From positions 2,606,001 through 2,670,000 of the forward strand of contig JAQFVV010000032.1 in NCBI GenBank assembly GCA_028023455.1: a DNA stretch of 64,000 bases. The letters run 5' to 3'. Positions 49,395 to 58,530 of this stretch are shown here, piece after piece. The position numbers were made by a program, and so were the translations under genes. Source of the stretch: Epiperipatus broadwayi (taxonomy: Eukaryota > Onychophora > Udeonychophora > Euonychophora > Peripatidae). Every line of letters starts with the position of its first letter. Position 1 is the first letter of the stretch. Below the pieces are notes generated by a model. That model did no database searches, had not been told where the DNA came from, and saw nothing but the letters and a program-made list of their open reading frames with translations.

Positions 49395-50114
49395 AAGATC
49401 TATTATATGCGTAACATTTATTCTACTTCTATATATTTAAATTCATGTGCATTAATTATTATTTTAAATAATGCATTTTATTTAAAATTTACTAATTCTA
49501 ATTTTTGTATTGTAATCCTTGATTAAATCTCAAGATTTAAATTAGAATAAAAATAGCTAAAGCTGTTAAATAATTATATCTTTTTATTCTCTAGAAAAAT
49601 AAAATATAAGCACTAATTAAAATTATAGAACACTAAATATCAATAAAATCAAATTCTTACTAGCTTTTCTTAATATTATATTAATATTTTTTTTAAAATT
49701 ATTTATCAGCATTTATGTAATATACTCCACCCTGTCCCTGCACATTCTAAATTATCTATCACATTCTTTATCGCATTGTCTAAGCTATTGAAATATATAT
49801 TACCATATTTAATTGTACATCTCAATACCTGTTTGATTTCTATAGGCATTTGCAGTATCATTTAGTGAAAACTTATAAAAGCATTAAGAGATGAAAATGT
49901 AGCTCTAAATTAAATGTTAAGATTCCAGAATAAATTTTGTTAAGGGAGCAGTAAGTAATGTTAAACTATCATTATTAAACTAGAAAAATATTGTATAGTA
50001 GAATATAAAAATATAATTAATTTTAAGACTAAAATAATTAAAATAGTTCAATAGTTAATATTATATTAGAAAAAGTCCTAAATTAGAACTATATTGTAGA
50101 TTAAAACTAAAATA
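49395..50114. other. AT-rich non-coding DNA
   Basis: A segment at 49912-49980 (AGAATAAATTTTGTTAAG...AAACTAT.ATTA) resembles 39008-39060 and may be an old interspersed repeat. Confidence 0.35.
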
Positions 50115-50400
50115 GTAAAATAAATAATTTGTTACATTTTTTATTTATTACTGTCAAACTCATTCCACTAACAATTTTGATACTATTCACCTCAGATTAA
50201 TACAATAATGATTATTACTAATCATTTACTAAATTAGAGATTATCTCTAGCACAGATATAAACTTTAAACCTGAGTTAAAGATTAATATATCTTTTTTTT
50301 TTTTTTAAACATACAGATACATGGAGTTATTCACCTTTCTCTTTCCCATGTGTAATATATTTATAGATATATTAAATAACTTCCATACTTCCACATTCTC
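50115..50400 (-). repeat. Inverted partial monomer at the left edge of the array
   Basis: The minus strand from 50400 down matches 50463-50735 nearly throughout, from AATGTGGAAGTATGGA to AAATGTAACAA. It lacks the hammerhead segment. Such an inverted piece at one edge is a common outcome of Penelope-type and twin-primed integration. Confidence 0.75.
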
Positions 50401-50777
50401 ATTTTTTGCATCTTGGGCATCATTTGTTTTTTATTATATCTTTACTTATATGAATTTAAAAAGAATGTGGAAGTATGGAGGTTGTTTAATATATCTATAA
50501 AGATATTACACATGGGAAAGAGAAAGGTGATAACTCCATGAGTCTGTATGTTTTAAAAAAAATCACATATATTAATCTTTAACTGAGATTTAAAGTTTAT
50601 ATCTGTGCTAGAGATAATCTCTAGTTTAGTAAATGATTAGTAATAATCATTATTGTATTTATTGAGGTGGATGGTGTCAAAGTTGTTAGTGAAGTGAGTT
50701 AGACAGTTGTAAATAAAAATGTAACAATTTACTATAGATAAATATTCTTCATATAATAGAGACATATATAAGAGATA

Positions 50778-50833
50778 GTAACCTGGGCCAACTGATGAGT
50801 GCTGATTCAGCATGAAATGTATCTTGGGGTTAT
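50778..50833 (+). ncRNA. Type I hammerhead ribozyme (copy C)
   Basis: Outer stem I GTAACC (50778-50783) pairs with GGTTAT (50828-50833). Inner stem I CCAA (50788-50791) pairs with TTGG (50824-50827), leaving an internal TGGG loop. The core CTGATGA is at 50792-50798. Stem II is G-TGCT (50799-50803) with AGCA-T (50809-50813) and loop GATTC. GAAA is at 50814-50817. Minimal stem III is ATGTAT, and the cleavage position is C50823, before T50824. The asymmetric loop in stem I opposite the stem II loop is the arrangement that provides tertiary contacts in natural type I hammerheads. The G-U pair next to the core in stem II may lower activity. Confidence 0.8.
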
Positions 50834-50919
50834 TTGTCTTTTATTGTATCTTTATTTATATGAATTTAAAAAGAATGTGGAAGTATGGAGGTTGTTTAAT
50901 ATATCTATAAAGATATTAC

Positions 50920-51655
50920 GGTACTTACGGATAATTTTAAAAACGGACTGTATATTGGTAATTTTATTAAAAAAATTATTGAAAATTATTTACAAATGAA
51001 ACATAATGAAGTGGAAGTTTGATAATTGAAGAAATATTAACAAAAATTGTTTGTACATTTAAAATAAAGATTTAATGCGAATATGGCATTAATGGTGATG
51101 TTACTTTTACATGCATTTAGATTACTTATTGTCTATATTCAATAATATAATTAATTCTAAAATTATAATTATTATAAAAAAAATTAAAATTACTTACAAA
51201 TAGCGTTCACTGTGGAGGACTGAATTGGGATATATGTTCTAAAATTGCAGCGAAAGGATCAGCTTTGTACGACTGCCTCCACATAAACTCGCTCAAATAT
51301 GAGTCCAGGTGCTGACGTGCTGTCCCTCTGTGTTTTTTATAAACTAAACAAGGTTCTTGGAGCTTCAGCCATATCACAAAGTAAAATATCAAAAACGCAA
51401 TGGAAGAGCTGAAAAAAATCACTGTGATCAAGTGGATAGCAAAATCACAATAGACAGAAAAATCAAAAAATTTCCCAAATCTCTCTCCGAATTTTAAATC
51501 TCGCGATTAAAAAAAAAAAAATTGACTCTCTGATGGATTAATCACGCCAGTCACTTCGTTGCCATGACAATGTTGTCATACAAAGATCGTCGATGCCTAC
51601 CGGAAGGGAAACCGGTGGGTCAAATACGTCATCAGGCAAATTATCCGTAAGTACC
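50920..51655 (-). mobile_element. Merlin-superfamily DNA transposon, internally deleted (736 bp)
   Basis: The ends are exact 18-bp inverted repeats, GGTACTTACGGATAATTT, flanked by the 8-bp direct duplication GATATTAC (50912-50919 and 51656-51663). GG-starting ends with 8-9-bp duplications fit Merlin. A minus-strand fragment (51207-51431) encodes the C-terminus of an IS1016/ISXO2-like transposase. The insertion lies inside monomer 2 of the hammerhead array, and the homologous site in monomer 1 (50502-50509) is empty. Perfect ends suggest recent movement using a transposase supplied from elsewhere. Confidence 0.9.
51207..51431 (-). pseudogene. Merlin transposase remnant (C-terminal end)
   Basis: The minus-strand frame encodes [19 protein letters not shown] followed by [17 protein letters not shown], then a stop. 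This is the Merlin/ISXO2-like (DDE_Tnp_IS1595-type) C-terminus, where a YL-EF-WR helix is followed by a DPF..IL block. The part preceding it is not transposase. Upstream in a different frame, an ATG at 51372 opens [11 protein letters not shown] and stops at once; this resembles an original N-terminus. So a deletion appears to have fused the first codons to the last ~45, removing all catalytic residues. A GTAAGT lies 8 bases after the stop. Length is a small fraction of the usual ~270 residues. The first ~30 residues of the open frame are fortuitous. Confidence 0.7.
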
Positions 51656-51900
51656 GATATTACATATGGGAAAGAGAAAGGTGAATAACTCCATGTGTGT
51701 GTATGTTTAAAAAAACAAATCAGATATATTAATCTTTAAATGAGATTTAAAGTTTATATCTATGCTAGAGATAATCTCTAGTAATCATAATTGTATTTAT
51801 CTGAGGTAGATATATCAAAGTTGTGGTTGACAGTTATAAATAAAAATATAACAATTTACTATAGATACTCATCATATAATAGAGATATATATGAGAGATA

Positions 51901-51957
51901 ATGATCTGGGCCAACTGATGAGTGCTGGTTTAGCATGAAATGCATTTTGGGGGTCAT
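51901..51957 (+). ncRNA. Type I hammerhead ribozyme (copy D)
   Basis: Outer stem I ATGATC (51901-51906) pairs with GGTCAT (51952-51957). Inner stem I CCAA (51911-51914) pairs with TTGG (51947-51950). The core CTGATGA is at 51915-51921. Stem II is G-TGCT with AGCA-T and loop GGTTT. GAAA is at 51937-51940. Stem III is the palindrome ATGCAT, with T51946 as cleavage base. Compared with copy C, the third pair of outer stem I changes from A-U to G-C on both strands, and two other changes keep pairing through G-U. Confidence 0.8.
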
Positions 51958-52038
51958 TTGTCTTTTATTGTATTTTTATTTATATGAATTTATAAAGAAT
52001 GTGGAAGTATGGAGATTGTTTAATATATCTATAAAATA

Positions 52039-53156
52039 AATAAATAACATACTTGAAAAAATATCAATCTGATTTTATCACTCACTGCAATAATATTTAT
52101 TATAAATTTTCTTTTTAAATTTAGGTCATAGAAAAATAATTGAGTAATTTTTAATTATTTTTGCTTGAACATAAAAGTAGTTGCATATCTAAAATTTTTA
52201 TTTAATGTTACTGAGAAAGAGATAATACAATTAATATCTACATATATATATATTGTTTATTATTCAATTTTATATTTACTTTATAATGGATAATTTTAAT
52301 TTAAACTTAAATTATTTTTATTTTTATTTCAAAGTAAGACCTGAAATGTAATTAAACTGAAAAAAATTAATATTAATGATTCTGAGTCACTCTTCCATAT
52401 GTTTTAGGCTGACTCTGAATATAAAAGCGACTGACCCTTTACCAAAAGAAGCAAAATGAATAATGCATTTTGCTTATTTTATTCTGCTGTAGTTTATCCA
52501 TATAGTTTGCATTATAAAAGTTATATTGAAATTCATCAGACTAAAGTTTTAATGTAATTGATATACTGAACTGTTCTGTTTTTTTTTTTTTTGCTAACAT
52601 ATTTGTGTGTATGTATATACGTAACTTTTACTTCTATGCATTTTCAGACATCAAAATTTATATTTAAACTACTTTTATTACATTCAGTGATATTTTATTT
52701 TATTAAATCATTTCAATAATATAATTAAGAAGTTCCATATGTTAATTCATTGGAATGATTTGACAACTATAATAATATAGTAATGGTTTAAGAGCTATCA
52801 ACCAGTTATTAAGTTAAAGGCAGAAATAAAAATGTCAATGCATTGATATTTTTCAGTTTCAGTAGGCAAAATGATAATTTCATAATGTTCAAAGGTTTTG
52901 ATACACAAAACCTTGAATTTTTACAACCTTAAAATTGTTTTCTTTAATATATAATAATAAGTCTGTTATGGTGAGTATAGTAAATGTGTTATTTTTACAG
53001 GTGCCTTTTTTTTTTACAGTATCAAATTGTTAAAATAATTTTGGAATAAGACTAAATTGCTATTGAAGATTTGAAATTATGACAAACCTCATAAAAAAAA
53101 TCTATCTGATCACTTCCTATAGAAAAAATTAACCATAACTTTTTGCTATTGCAAAT
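52039..53156. other. AT-rich non-coding DNA
   Basis: Possible LINE 5' UTR in the last hundred bases; otherwise nothing recognised. Confidence 0.45.
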
Positions 53157-54690
53157 ATGTCGGATGCCATGAATTTCTCATGTGAAGTGAAAACACGCAC
53201 TTATGCAGAAGCTACAAAGCCCTCAACTTTATTGCTACAGCATGATAATAGAAGGCAAAATGATTATGTAAATTTATCTATGGATAAAAATACAAATCAA
53301 AGCACAAGATTTCACATATCAACAGTGAATGACCTGATTAAATTTAGACATACTTACAGATCCTCTCAGGAACCTATCAACAAAATGGAGGAGGCCTGCT
53401 CAGAAGAAAGCTTGGGAAGAATCTTGGAGGCCTTCAATTAAACAATACTGAAAAGCCTATATTTCTCAAACAATATCGAAAGGCCTATATTTCTCATTTA
53501 AACTTTTTTTTGCCATTCGCTCAGTTGTTCTAGCTATCACAGATATTAATTGCTCTCTTTACAAATTTCCAAAAAATTTACTGTATGAAGTGATTACAGC
53601 AAACAACATGTGGGATTCTATACAATGAATTGGGGAACATCCTAACCCCAGATATATTGCCATTGAATGTTTTGACAAAGGGCAGAGAAGTAGATTTGAA
53701 AAAAAAACTATTCTCATGCTAGAAAAATACGTGTTAGTCATGATAGACCGAAATAGGGAAAACTATGTAACAGGGATTATGAAAAACACCTACTTCAATT
53801 ATTGCATTAATGACATTACAATGCTAATGGTACCTTTTGGGTCAGCGGTGACCTTCCAACCTACATATCTAAGAGATATGTCTATACCGATACTAAACAA
53901 TAATTATTTTAAACTGCACCTAAACAAAAATGTAAATCCGAATGACATCCCTACATTAATTATGGATCAAGAAACCACGCTCCTCATAATAATACATGGA
54001 GTTACAATTCAGTGCTTCAACTGTAAAGAAAGAGATCACTTCATAAATGCGTGTTCAAAAACTAAATGTCCGCACTGTGAAATGCAACAACAACACATAA
54101 ATAAAAGGAAAAAAATGATAATATGCCACACACAAATGAAAGAGATTAATCACTGGTATAAATTATGCTAACATCAATGATTTGCTTGGTTTTACCTCAA
54201 ATATACCATCAGAATATAATAAATAAATACCAATCAACTATCAGATCAATACCGCTCCATTCCACTAAAAGTCACAAGTGAAATTAGCAAAACCATTCCA
54301 GAAACAATAATTCTAAACAAAACTTCACTAAAGACATTATAGAATCAACAATATCTGGCCCAACACACTCAGACATGGACTTAAATGTACTAATGGTCAA
54401 ACGTAAACTAGGTTGTCCATCAAGCAAGAAAAGAGAAAGTTAAAGTGAATTATAAACCCTAGATGTGAGTGAAGAGGATTTACCACAGTCTCTGGACAAT
54501 GCTAAAAAAGTTAAAAAGTCAACCAAAAACGTATTAGATTCCAGTGTGTGCAATACCAAAAGTGAGCAATTCGCTATAATAGAAGTGAAACATGCTAAAA
54601 TGCAACAGCTTATGACAAGTCTCTAGGTTTGTCAGATGAAATTCCAATATTTTTAGACAAATAAAAAGTTAACATAAACATATCTCTCTT
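53157..54690 (+). pseudogene. LINE ORF1 with CCHC zinc knuckle
   Basis: The start encodes a Met with RTYAEATK about 13 residues in, a motif shared with the other copy (KSYANIV). After frame breaks, 53716-54171 encodes a domain ending DIPTL and then CFNCKERDHFINAC, an exact C-x2-C-x4-H-x4-C zinc knuckle (about 54010-54052), followed by KTKCPHC, part of a second. A Lys/Ser-rich tail runs to about 54690 in broken frames. In LINEs such proteins bind the element RNA. The frame breaks at about 53441-53716 and after 54171 show that it is dead. Confidence 0.7.
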
Positions 54691-54719
54691 ATTTGTACAT
54701 AAATATACTAAGTAAAGCA

Positions 54720-55382
54720 ATGATGATAAAAATAGAATCAATTAATATCAGAGGATTAAAGTCTGTTGAAAAAAACTATAAACTCAGAAAATGGATTAAC
54801 ATTATCCAAGCACACATAATTGTACTACTGGAGACAAATATATATATATAACAAATCACAAACAGATCCATCTAAGTTCTATGACAATCAAGGCTTCTCA
54901 CCATCGGCTGGGACAGGAATTGTGATAATCTAAACATGCCCATTCAGCTCATTTAAAATAATATATATTGATGCACACATGCTAATTATTAATCTATATC
55001 GTAAAAGAATAATGCTGAACATAGCATATATGTATAATGCTGAACATAGCATATATGTATATTCCTCCAGGTGAAACAATTATAAGTAACCTTACACATC
55101 TACTAAACACAAAATTCGTATCCTCAATACATCTGATAATACTAATGGGAGATTTTAATATGTCATATAATAAATTTGTTAAAAAATGGTTACACAGGCT
55201 AGCTTTTCCTCTCATGTCTGGAGAGGGTTTTCTTTCACAAAACTGTTTCATTCAACAATGGCAACCATTCTTCTTTAATTGATATTGTGTTTTATTCACC
55301 ACTGCTGCATCATTTGATCAAAATACCACTAATAAATGAATCCTTTTCAGATCATTCAGCTGTGATGGTTTGCCTTTTGTCA
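54720..55382 (+). pseudogene. LINE ORF2 endonuclease domain
   Basis: ATG at 54720 opens IKIESINIRGLKSVEK, then IIVLLETN with the catalytic Glu. In-frame stops follow. LMGDFNMSYNKF (about 55143-55178) is the catalytic GDFN block, and SDHSAVM (about 55351-55371) carries the catalytic Asp-His. All key blocks of an AP-type endonuclease are therefore present in order, but scattered over frames. It ends where the SINE is inserted. Confidence 0.7.
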
Positions 55383-55384
55383 AG

Positions 55385-55470
55385 CGTTGGTGGCCGAGTG
55401 GTTAGCAAGGTTGCCGTACAAGCGGTTGATCCGGGGTTTGCTTCCTGGCCGACACTTTGACACATTAAAA
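55385..55470 (+). mobile_element. tRNA-derived SINE inserted in LINE ORF2
   Basis: The insert carries a perfect A box, TGGCCGAGTGG (55391-55401), as in tRNA-Leu/Ser, and a B-box-like GGTTTGCTTCC (55435-55445). It ends in an A-rich tail (about 55467-55477). It interrupts ORF2 between the endonuclease SDH block and the RT linker. The sequence is unlike the 10.1-kb SINE, so it is a second family. The target duplication is not clear. Confidence 0.65.
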
Positions 55471-55479
55471 AAAAAAGAT

Positions 55480-57230
55480 TTTTCATATAGACCCACAGTC
55501 ACTACTGGCAAAACTAACCTGTCAATATTTAAAATTCATGACATGGATTTGGACACTGTTCAGACATGGATTACCTTTGTAAACATAATTTCGTACACAA
55601 TTGATACAATAACAAGAAACTATTCCCCTCTCAAGGATTTTAGCACTCACAGATGATGTGCATAAAAGAACAATGCTTAGTGCTTCTGATGCAGGGGGCT
55701 GTACAAATGTAATAACCCTCAGAAAAGCTCATTGGTCAGCATGTGACTCACTCAAAGAATATTTGGCGATAAGGAAGAGGAAAATATTTCTGAATAGCCA
55801 GTACATTCGCTGGGCTCTAGGTCAAGCTCCAAAAAACCAGGTTCCATTGGCTATTATATTAGAAGAGCAAACCATTGCAGATGATAACATAATAGAGCCA
55901 CTCTACTCATTCTACAAACACAACTTGCAAAGAGGGGAAATATTCAACCCCTCCCCCCAAAAAAAACCAAAAAAAACAACAACTCTGGGCCCACCAGAAG
56001 ATAATGTAGCTTTTGTTCCAAGAGATTTTGAAGATAAGTTTTATTCAATATCAAACTATGTCATCCAGGGATATATGGAATACCTTGCTTTGTATACAAA
56101 CATAATAGTCATTTCACAGTAAAATATCTAGCAGACATCCAACTTTCTAACCCAGAGAATTTATCACATTCATGGGCTCTATCCCATCTCATTGGTTCCA
56201 TTCATTAAGAAGAAGGAAAAATATAACCACATTTCAAAATCTCAGACCTATATTAATGAGCCCTCATTCTACAAACACAACTTGCAAAGAGGGGAAATAT
56301 TCAACCCCTCCCCCCAAAAAAAACCAAAAAAAACAACAACTCTGGGCCCACCAGAAGATAATGTAGCTTTTGTTCCAAGAGATTTTGAAGATAAGTTTTA
56401 TTCAATATCAAACTATGTCATCCAGGGATATATGGAATACCTTGCTTTGTATACAAACATAATAGTCATTTCACAGTAAAATATCTAGCAGACATCCAAC
56501 TTTCTAACCCAGAGAATTTATCACATTCATGGGCTCTATCCCATCTCATTGGTTCCATTCATTAAGAAGAAGGAAAAATATAACCACATTTCAAAATCTC
56601 AGACCTATATTAATGAGCCCACTTGGTATCAAGATTCTGGGTCATTAGTTAAAGATAGAATTGAGCCCAACATTCTGCCATTTTTGTCAAAAAATCAGTT
56701 CGCAATGAAGGGATCTTCAATTGGGCAGGCAGCCTTTCTATATAAGACAGTGATTGGCACAGTCAGAAATGACAAAAAGTATGGATCAGTTGTGACAACT
56801 GGATATCAAATCAGCATTTGATATGGTACCAATTAATATCCTAATTAATACCCTAGAAGACACATCAATTCCTAGAGCATTAATCTACTTGATTACAAAT
56901 CTTCTTTTAAGTAGAGAAATTCATATAACTCTTAATGGGAAGTACACACCATTCTTCACTCCATTTAACTCCATCATTTCACAAGGTTCACCGCTAAGTG
57001 CCCTTCTATTCCATTTTTACATTAATTCTCTCCTTAGAGCAATTGAAACCGAGATGACTGGAATATTCATATCTGCAATGAAAACTAATGTTACAGGTGT
57101 TGCAGCCATGGATGATTTTACTGTCTTTCTGCCCCCAAAAAAACAGATATCAAAACTAATTAAAATTTTTAATAACTACTCAGCGGAATATAAACTGGAG
57201 TTTAATCTACATAAATCCAGCACTTGATCC
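55480..57230 (+). pseudogene. LINE ORF2 linker and reverse transcriptase
   Basis: Blocks in order: TVQTWITFVNIISYTIDT (linker, about 55557), a region duplicated in tandem, PFLSKNQFAMKGSSIGQAA (about 56680), motif A KSAFDMVPINIL (about 56808-56843, across a frame break), motif B SQGSPLSALLF (about 56978-57010) and motif C AAMDDFTVFL (about 57103-57132). The usual Y/F-x-DD has become AMDD, but both aspartates remain. The NLHKSST segment (about 57206) fits motif D/E. At least three frame breaks make it non-functional. Confidence 0.7.
55908..56621 (+). repeat. Perfect 357-bp tandem duplication within LINE RT
   Basis: 55908-56264 and 56265-56621 appear identical base for base on reading, including the C6/A8 tract and both poly-A stretches. 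The unit starts CATTCTACAAACACAA and ends TATTAATGAGCCC. 357 is a multiple of three, but the unit already contains stops. It is either very recent or an assembly artefact. Confidence 0.9.
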
Positions 57231-57239
57231 ATATGCACT

Positions 57240-58333
57240 GGACACCAACAAGACGAATACTTCAAAGGAAAACCAAGTTCATTCCTGGGATTTCCATTCC
57301 ACTCTAAAATGCGATCACACATATAGAGGAAATTACTGAATAAATCAGAGGATGTAACTAATTCTCTATCCAAATCATACTTGTTACTCTATGCCAGATT
57401 CGCCCTCTTCATTCTCTTAATAATAACGAGTTACATACTATACATCCATAATAATATACACAAAAGCTTTTACAGCAAAAATTTATTCAATGTGTAGGAA
57501 ATTGTTGTGGAAAAAAATAATGATGTCAATATCCCTAAGAAAGATTCTGCATCCTCTATCTCGAAATGGACTAAGCCTACTTTCTATCAACATTTTTCAA
57601 ATTGAAAAAACATTTAATCGAATATCACGTGCCAAAATTTTCCCATATCTCGAAGTTGCACTCAGAATCACACCCACAGATAAATCGTCAGCTACAAGTA
57701 ACTCCTATAATAAGTTAATATCTCTATTATTAAGCATTCCCAATCTAATATCTCCCCCCCCCCCCATGGATAAAATGAAATACTGGGATGTTTATTCATT
57801 CTGCAACCCCCCTTCCAATGATAATGGAAATCTAGACATAACAAATAAGCAGTTAACAAAAAATTTCAAATATTGATCAATGGAGTCAAAATTCTACGAT
57901 TTTCTCATAAAACTAAATTTTGAGGCACCTCCGACTCTTCATTCTGTAGGTATAAAAGAAATTGTGTCAATATTAAAGATATATGCAAGCTGTGTCAAAG
58001 AGAATCAGAAACCTATCACACTTATTATTCACATGCCCCAGATACAATAATATCTGGCGGGACATTCCAAAATTTTTTAAAAATAAGGAGTATGGAATAC
58101 AAATATTTCTCAATACCTTTGAAAAAGGTATTTATGGACACATTCGCACTAGCACATTTGTATTATACTCACTATGGTATACCAGATGTACACTTACATA
58201 TGGACCGGACACAAAACACCCTAATACATTTAGAAACAAAATTGATAGTGTACGTGCAAGGGCTGAAAAAATTTCATTGTCCAAGATTTTTTCAGACACC
58301 TGGTCAATAATGCAACTTCGCTCTAATCTATAA
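57240..58333 (+). pseudogene. LINE ORF2 C-terminus with zinc-binding segment
   Basis: 57490-57876 encodes LLWKKIMMS and then NGLSLLSINIFQIEK, the G-L-x-L block after the RT thumb of L1/Tx1-type proteins. It contains a 12-base C run. 57983-58333 and the preceding frame encode ICKLCQRESETYH and HLLFTCPRYNNIWRDI, the CxxC...H...C zinc pattern typical of LINE C-termini. The match to LCQEAEETTEHPYFTV in the minus copy confirms homology. Frames are broken at 57876-57983. Confidence 0.65.
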
Positions 58334-58530
58334 AAATGACTCACCATTGACAAAGAACTAGATCACCAGTATTAGTGACAAAAGAGTATTGATGCATTAA
58401 TTTATGTAAAGTGTTATAAACTAACGATCAGGAGAATGGTAAGCCCTGATCAAGATTGTTATTTCTTTTTTTTTTTCTTTCTTTTTTTTTTGTACTCCTA
58501 TAGATCAATAAAGCCTTTTGAAGGATAATA

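Larger units (their letters stand above)
50115..52038 (+). repeat. Retrozyme-like tandem array of hammerhead-bearing monomers
   Basis: Plus-strand monomers lie head to tail: 50413-50823 (411 bp), 50824-51946 (379 bp after removing a Merlin insertion and one target copy) and a partial one 51947-52038. They are bounded here by predicted hammerhead cleavage sites. Shared blocks include TATATGAATTT, GAATGTGGAAGTATGGAG, ATGGGAAAGAGAAAGG, CTAGAGATAATCTCTAG and AATGTAACAATTTACTATAG. A partial monomer in inverted orientation (50115-50400) precedes the array, giving a large palindrome around 50430. No protein is encoded. Tandem few-copy monomers of 300-400 bp with type I hammerheads and minimal stem III are the known layout of metazoan retrozymes, which yield self-cleaved circular RNAs and are thought to borrow enzymes from Penelope-like elements. 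Alternative: a hammerhead satellite DNA. Confidence 0.75.
53157..58530 (+). mobile_element. L1/Tx1-like LINE, nearly full length, inactive
   Basis: The order is ORF1 (53157 to about 54690), ORF2 endonuclease (54720-55382), a SINE insertion (55385-55470), linker and RT (55480-57230), thumb and Cys-rich C-terminus (57240-58333), 3' UTR and an AATAAAGCCTTTTGAAGG end at about 58507-58524. It is homologous in every block to the minus-strand copy at 18.6-26.0 kb but is GC-richer and less decayed, so probably younger. Stops, frameshifts and a 357-bp tandem duplication inactivate it. In live relatives the two proteins insert the LINE RNA by target-primed reverse transcription. Confidence 0.85.

Noticed and set aside
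50115-52038. CRISPR array or simple satellite as explanation of the tandem repeats
   Set aside because: Monomers are ~400 bp without short repeat-spacer structure, in eukaryotic DNA; ribozyme cores and an inverted edge fit a retrozyme-like element better.
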